Shown here one piece after another: positions 60,898-64,000 of a stretch of DNA of 64,000 bases. The translations under genes and the position numbers were made by a program. Below the pieces are notes generated by a model. It made no database searches. It worked only from the letters and a program-made list of their open reading frames with translations, and had not been told where the DNA came from. The DNA comes from Zeus faber. Taxonomy: Eukaryota; Chordata; Actinopteri; Zeiformes; Zeidae. The stretch lies in the NCBI GenBank assembly GCA_960531495.1, contig OY482851.1:12211829-12275828 (forward strand), written 5' to 3'. The first letter of the stretch is position 1, and every line of letters starts with the position of its first letter.

Positions 60898-62620
60898 AAT
60901 TATTTTCATAATTATAATTGCTGGCTTGTGGATTTAAATTATTCAGTTCATCAAACACATAATGACTAAAATGGAGAGTGTGCATTCACATTAATGCCTT
61001 TTGACACAGTAGGTTTAGAGGGGTTTTAGTGTGTGTGTGTGTGTGTGTGCATGCGTGTATATATATATGTGGATGACGGACTTATGTTGGCGTACTTGAT
61101 GTGATATATTTTTTTTCTTTTCCACATGAGTAGAGAGCCACTGCCATTACCTGAGGGCTGTTATGTAACGAAGGAATTAAACCAATTGGCCCCTGGGCTC
61201 AGTCAGATCAACGCGTAAAAGTGAAGAAAGTGACATGGGCGTTTGCCAGCAGCTGTTGTTGCTAATCCAATACAAGCCATGAAATACCCAATACGGACTG
61301 GTATTCATCCCCCCCAAAAAATAAACATGGTGGAGCCAAAGGCAGTAAAGGATCTATATCTATCTAGACCAGAAAAATAACAAGGTTAAAAAGCGGACGG
61401 TGTATAATAATAGTGACGTTTGACCTTTTATGACTTGTGGTGGTGGGTATAATAAAATTAGCACAATTACATTTTGTTTATCATTGAACATGAATAAAGA
61501 CATCAGTCAATGGTTGCATAGTTTGAAGCCCTCAGGTCTGACGGGTTGGAGGTCGGCTGTGTTCTGTACCACCGGCGTGGACGGCTCCCGTGTCGAGCCT
61601 AAGGCTCGGCAGAGTTCCCAACGAAAACTGGAACCATCGTTTTGTTCCAGTTTGCATCCGTCATCAAGCCATGTCCTCACAGGTCCAACATTTTAACCAC
61701 CTTAACGTGGTAATCCATGAGACGGTCGATGTTGGATGGATTACACGACAAGACCCAGAATTCCGCTTTTTTTCCCCCCCACATCTGGCTTTACCCTCAT
61801 ATCCGAAAGTCACCGTCTCTTCTCCAAAGCGTTCCCTCTTCTGTTCATTTGGGGTTTGTTTTTTCTTGAACTCTTGAGGTGGTGAGGATGTTTGTTTTTG
61901 AGAATGTTCACCTGTATCCAGAGTTTACTGACCACAACTATCTAAAACGTAGCTTTATCGAATTCACTTTGCCGCTCACTACCCCCGCGTGCCCAAGTTG
62001 CAGGTCATCTTGGCATTTTTGCCGTTGGTGGCGGACCCCGCAAACCAACATTGGAAAGCGAATACATTGAATGGCTGTTTCTTAATAAAATGCCAGCTAA
62101 GCTGTAGTTCCAGTTTTCCTGGGCCTAATTTACTGTTTTTCAATTAATGTTGTCGTCCAATGTTCATCTTTTTGTGTAAATGCTGTTTGTTTCTATGTGT
62201 ATTTGTCTCACCGTGGTGATCCTCCCCCTCTTGGGGTAGTGATTAGTAGTTTATAGACCCAAACATGATAAATAGTTCTCAAAGAGGAGGGTTGGTGGTG
62301 GTTCTCTTTAACCAGAAGCCGTGCTCTTGTCCACAGGACAGAGTTGCCGCAGCAGTTCTTGATGATTTAAGAATGAATAAAGAGTTGCATTGCGGGTTGA
62401 GAAGTTGAACTCCACTTGCAGACTAACTCTGTCCTGGACGCAATGGCACACAAATACTCTGTGTTGTATGCCCAGCGTGCTGACAGCACAGGTTAAAAAA
62501 AAATGTAAAAAGTGGGATAATATCTGATGTGTATTTTTTTTAATTTTTTTTTTTTTAGCATATAACAAAATAATCTCACGGATTTCAACTTCAAATGTCA
62601 ACCTATAGGGAGATCGTGGA
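60898..62620. other. Spacer between OXCT1 and PLCXD3
   Basis: AT-rich, with a short (GT)n(TA)n tract at about 61030-61070 and a T run at about 62536-62559. No gene is recognised. Confidence 0.8.
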
Positions 62621-62743
62621 ATCATGCTCTTCCGCCGCTGACATCCCCTTCCTCACCGCGCGCGGTGCGCACCTCTCCGCGACGCGACGCGACGCAATCC
62701 CGCTTCCCACCCGTGCGCGTGTCGTGCGCGCCTTGGAGAGCGG

Positions 62744-62816
62744 GTGGGGGATGGGGGGGGGTGGGGGTGTGTGTGTGGTGGTGGGGGGGGGGGGGGGTGG
62801 GGGGGGGGGTGGGGGT
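62744..62816 (+). promoter_or_regulatory. plcxd3: G-tract cluster with strong G-quadruplex potential
   Basis: Many runs of 4-15 G separated by single T or A residues, on the coding strand, 109-181 bp before the PLCXD3 ATG. Confidence 0.75.
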
Positions 62817-62924
62817 GGACTCGGAGCGCCGCCACAAAGAGGAGCGCCCGGTCCACGCGCAGTCGTCCGCGCACCGCTCCGAGCCCAGACCGCGAGAGAG
62901 CGTCGCGCGGGCACGGTGGGCGGC

Positions 62925-63027
62925 ATGGCTTCGTCTCACGGGAGGAGCGACCTGCGCTTCGCCGACTGGATGGCAAGTTTGCCGCAGAGCATGCACAACA
63001 TCCCGCTCACCAACCTCTCCATCCCCG
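62925..63027 (+). CDS. plcxd3: PLCXD3 exon 1 (PI-PLC X-domain containing protein 3), partial gene
   Basis: The ATG has G at -3 and +4. It encodes [20 protein letters not shown] then [14 protein letters not shown] and one base, with donor CCCG|GTAGGT. Human PLCXD3 starts MASSQGKNELKLADWMATLP and continues with an IPLTNLAIPG segment, so identity and phase both fit; the next exon should begin by completing Gly and then read SHDS. The family has a phosphatidylinositol-specific phospholipase C X domain and is thought to act on inositol phospholipids; the catalytic His residues lie in later exons outside the window. It is co-directional with OXCT1, about 2.8 kb after its stop, as in human. Confidence 0.95.
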
Positions 63028-63172
63028 GTAGGTGCTGCCGCCGCGGCTCGTGGGGCGCTCTGGGGTGGGACGCGTGCGCGGGTGCGTGGACGACCGGAGG
63101 CGCGTGGCGCGGCGCGCGGGAGGATGTTGCGGCCGCTGTTTCCACGCAGGACTTGGGGCGGTCAACTCTGCA

Positions 63173-63272
63173 GGATGGATGGGTGGATGGCTGGGTGGAT
63201 GGCTGGGTGGATGGATGGGTGGATGGCTGGGTGGATGGATGGGTGGATGGGTGGATGGGGGGGGGGGGGGGG
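63173..63272. repeat. TGGATGGCTGGG-type minisatellite followed by a G run
   Basis: Units of GGAT/GGGT/GGCT alternate in a 12-16-bp higher-order pattern up to about 63256, followed by a run of about 15 G. Confidence 0.95.
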
Positions 63273-63641
63273 GGTTCGGCGGTCGGACGGCGGACAGGAC
63301 CTGTTGCACGTCAGTCAGATCCCCCTGATGTCACCCGCATCCTGGAGCGAACTGCGGCGGGCTCCCGCGGGGGCAAGAAATCGAATCGCCGCGTTATGTG
63401 TCCGTTTTTGCGCTGGGTTTCAGAGCGGGTGATTGGCGGGGTGACTGCGGGGTGGTGTTCTCCGGGAAGGAAGAGAGAGAACAACAAAAAAAAAAAAAAA
63501 TGGAAAAGTATTGGAGGCTGAAGTAGTATCATGCAAAGCAGCCGCTCGTGCTTTTCGGACACAATGCTGAAAATAGGACTTCCTCCCAGATGCACCCGAT
63601 ATAACCACTGGCTTGACCTTTCTGCTGGAGCCAGTTACGGG

Positions 63642-64000
63642 GCAATCACCCCTGTAGTAATTATTACATAGTAATTATCCCTATAGTAATTATTACATAG
63701 CAAACACCTCTAAAGTAATTATTACATAGTAATTATTATATAGTGATTATTACATAGTGAGTATCCCTCTAGTAATATTACATAGCAATCACCCAATAGT
63801 AATTATTAGATAGTAATTATCCCTATAGTAATAGTACATAGCAATTATCCCTATAGTAATATTACATAGCAATTATCCATATAGGAATATTACATAGCAA
63901 TCACCCCTATAGTAAAATTACATAGTAATTATCCCTACAGTCATATTACATAGCAATCAACCCTATAGTAATATTATATACTAATTTTCCCTACAGGATT
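63642..64000. repeat. AT-rich tandem array, about 28-bp monomer
   Basis: The monomer CCCTATAGTAATATTACATA plus GCAATTAT repeats about 12 times with small variants (GTAATTAT in place of GCAATTAT, ATTATT in place of ATATT) and runs off the right edge. Confidence 0.93.

Larger units (their letters stand above)
62625..63420. promoter_or_regulatory. plcxd3: CpG-rich promoter / first-exon region of PLCXD3
   Basis: The base composition jumps from AT-rich to GC- and CpG-rich at about 62625 and falls again after about 63420. It includes a G-tract block (62744-62816) upstream of the start codon. No TATA box was recognised. Confidence 0.7.
63028..64000 (+). other. plcxd3: Start of PLCXD3 intron 1
   Basis: It holds a GGAT-type minisatellite, a G run and an AT-rich tandem array that reaches the window edge. 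Confidence 0.85.

Noticed and set aside
62595..63521. 308-codon open frame, the longest in the window
   Set aside because: It crosses the promoter, exon 1 and intron 1 of PLCXD3. Its length comes from CpG-rich sequence, G runs and the GGAT minisatellite (repeated VDGW units). The real coding frame is the short [10 protein letters not shown] exon in another frame.
63642..64000. CRISPR-like array of short repeats
   Set aside because: Units are directly tandem with no unique spacers and the genome is a vertebrate's; it is a minisatellite.

Overview
The window is vertebrate, most likely teleost, nuclear DNA. Genes are split into short exons with GT-AG introns, CpG-rich gene starts alternate with AT-rich introns, very long (CA)n/(GT)n microsatellites are common, and there are tRNA-derived SINEs, hAT elements and a tyrosine-recombinase retroelement remnant of fish type. 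Nothing looks prokaryotic: there are no operons, CRISPR arrays or phage genes. Almost all open frames longer than 60 codons are microsatellite or repeat shadows.

Three protein-coding genes can be read exon by exon. (1) RIMOC1 (human C5orf51), minus strand, 7895 down to 2663, six coding exons joining in phase to 277 aa. (2) OXCT1, plus strand, 9619 to 60119, seventeen coding exons joining in phase to 527 aa plus stop. It encodes mitochondrial succinyl-CoA:3-ketoacid CoA-transferase (SCOT), and introns fill about 97% of its span. (3) PLCXD3, plus strand, first coding exon only (62925-63027), the rest lying beyond the right edge. From memory of human 5p13.1, the order PLCXD3-OXCT1-C5orf51, with OXCT1 and C5orf51 head to head, is the same, so this is a conserved syntenic block.

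Layout: 1-2304 is AT-rich DNA with no recognised gene. 2305-7895 is RIMOC1. 7896-9618 is the head-to-head interval, with a near-CLEAR E-box beside the RIMOC1 start and a CpG-rich OXCT1 promoter with a GC box. 9619-60119 is OXCT1, with big introns 3 (6.2 kb), 7 (10.4 kb), 13 (10.4 kb) and 15 (11.6 kb) holding nearly all the repeats. 60120-62924 is the OXCT1 3' UTR and spacer. 62925-64000 is PLCXD3 exon 1 and the start of intron 1, with a GGAT-type minisatellite and an AT-rich tandem array running off the window.

Repeats identified: a degraded hAT (ZBED-type) element with a perfect 8-bp target duplication, nested in another dispersed repeat whose second copy shows the empty site; a DIRS/YR-type recombinase fragment; three SINEs plus a SINE tail; two hAT-MITE relatives; a three-copy unclassified repeat next to an unexplained ORF; and a short repeat twice found joined to a (GT)n array. 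I found no convincing new multi-gene system. The most interesting signals are a microsatellite that starts exactly at a RIMOC1 splice donor, the lysosomal-type E-box of RIMOC1, and the nested transposon history in OXCT1 intron 15. Gene function statements come from knowledge of the families; exon structures are read directly from the sequence.
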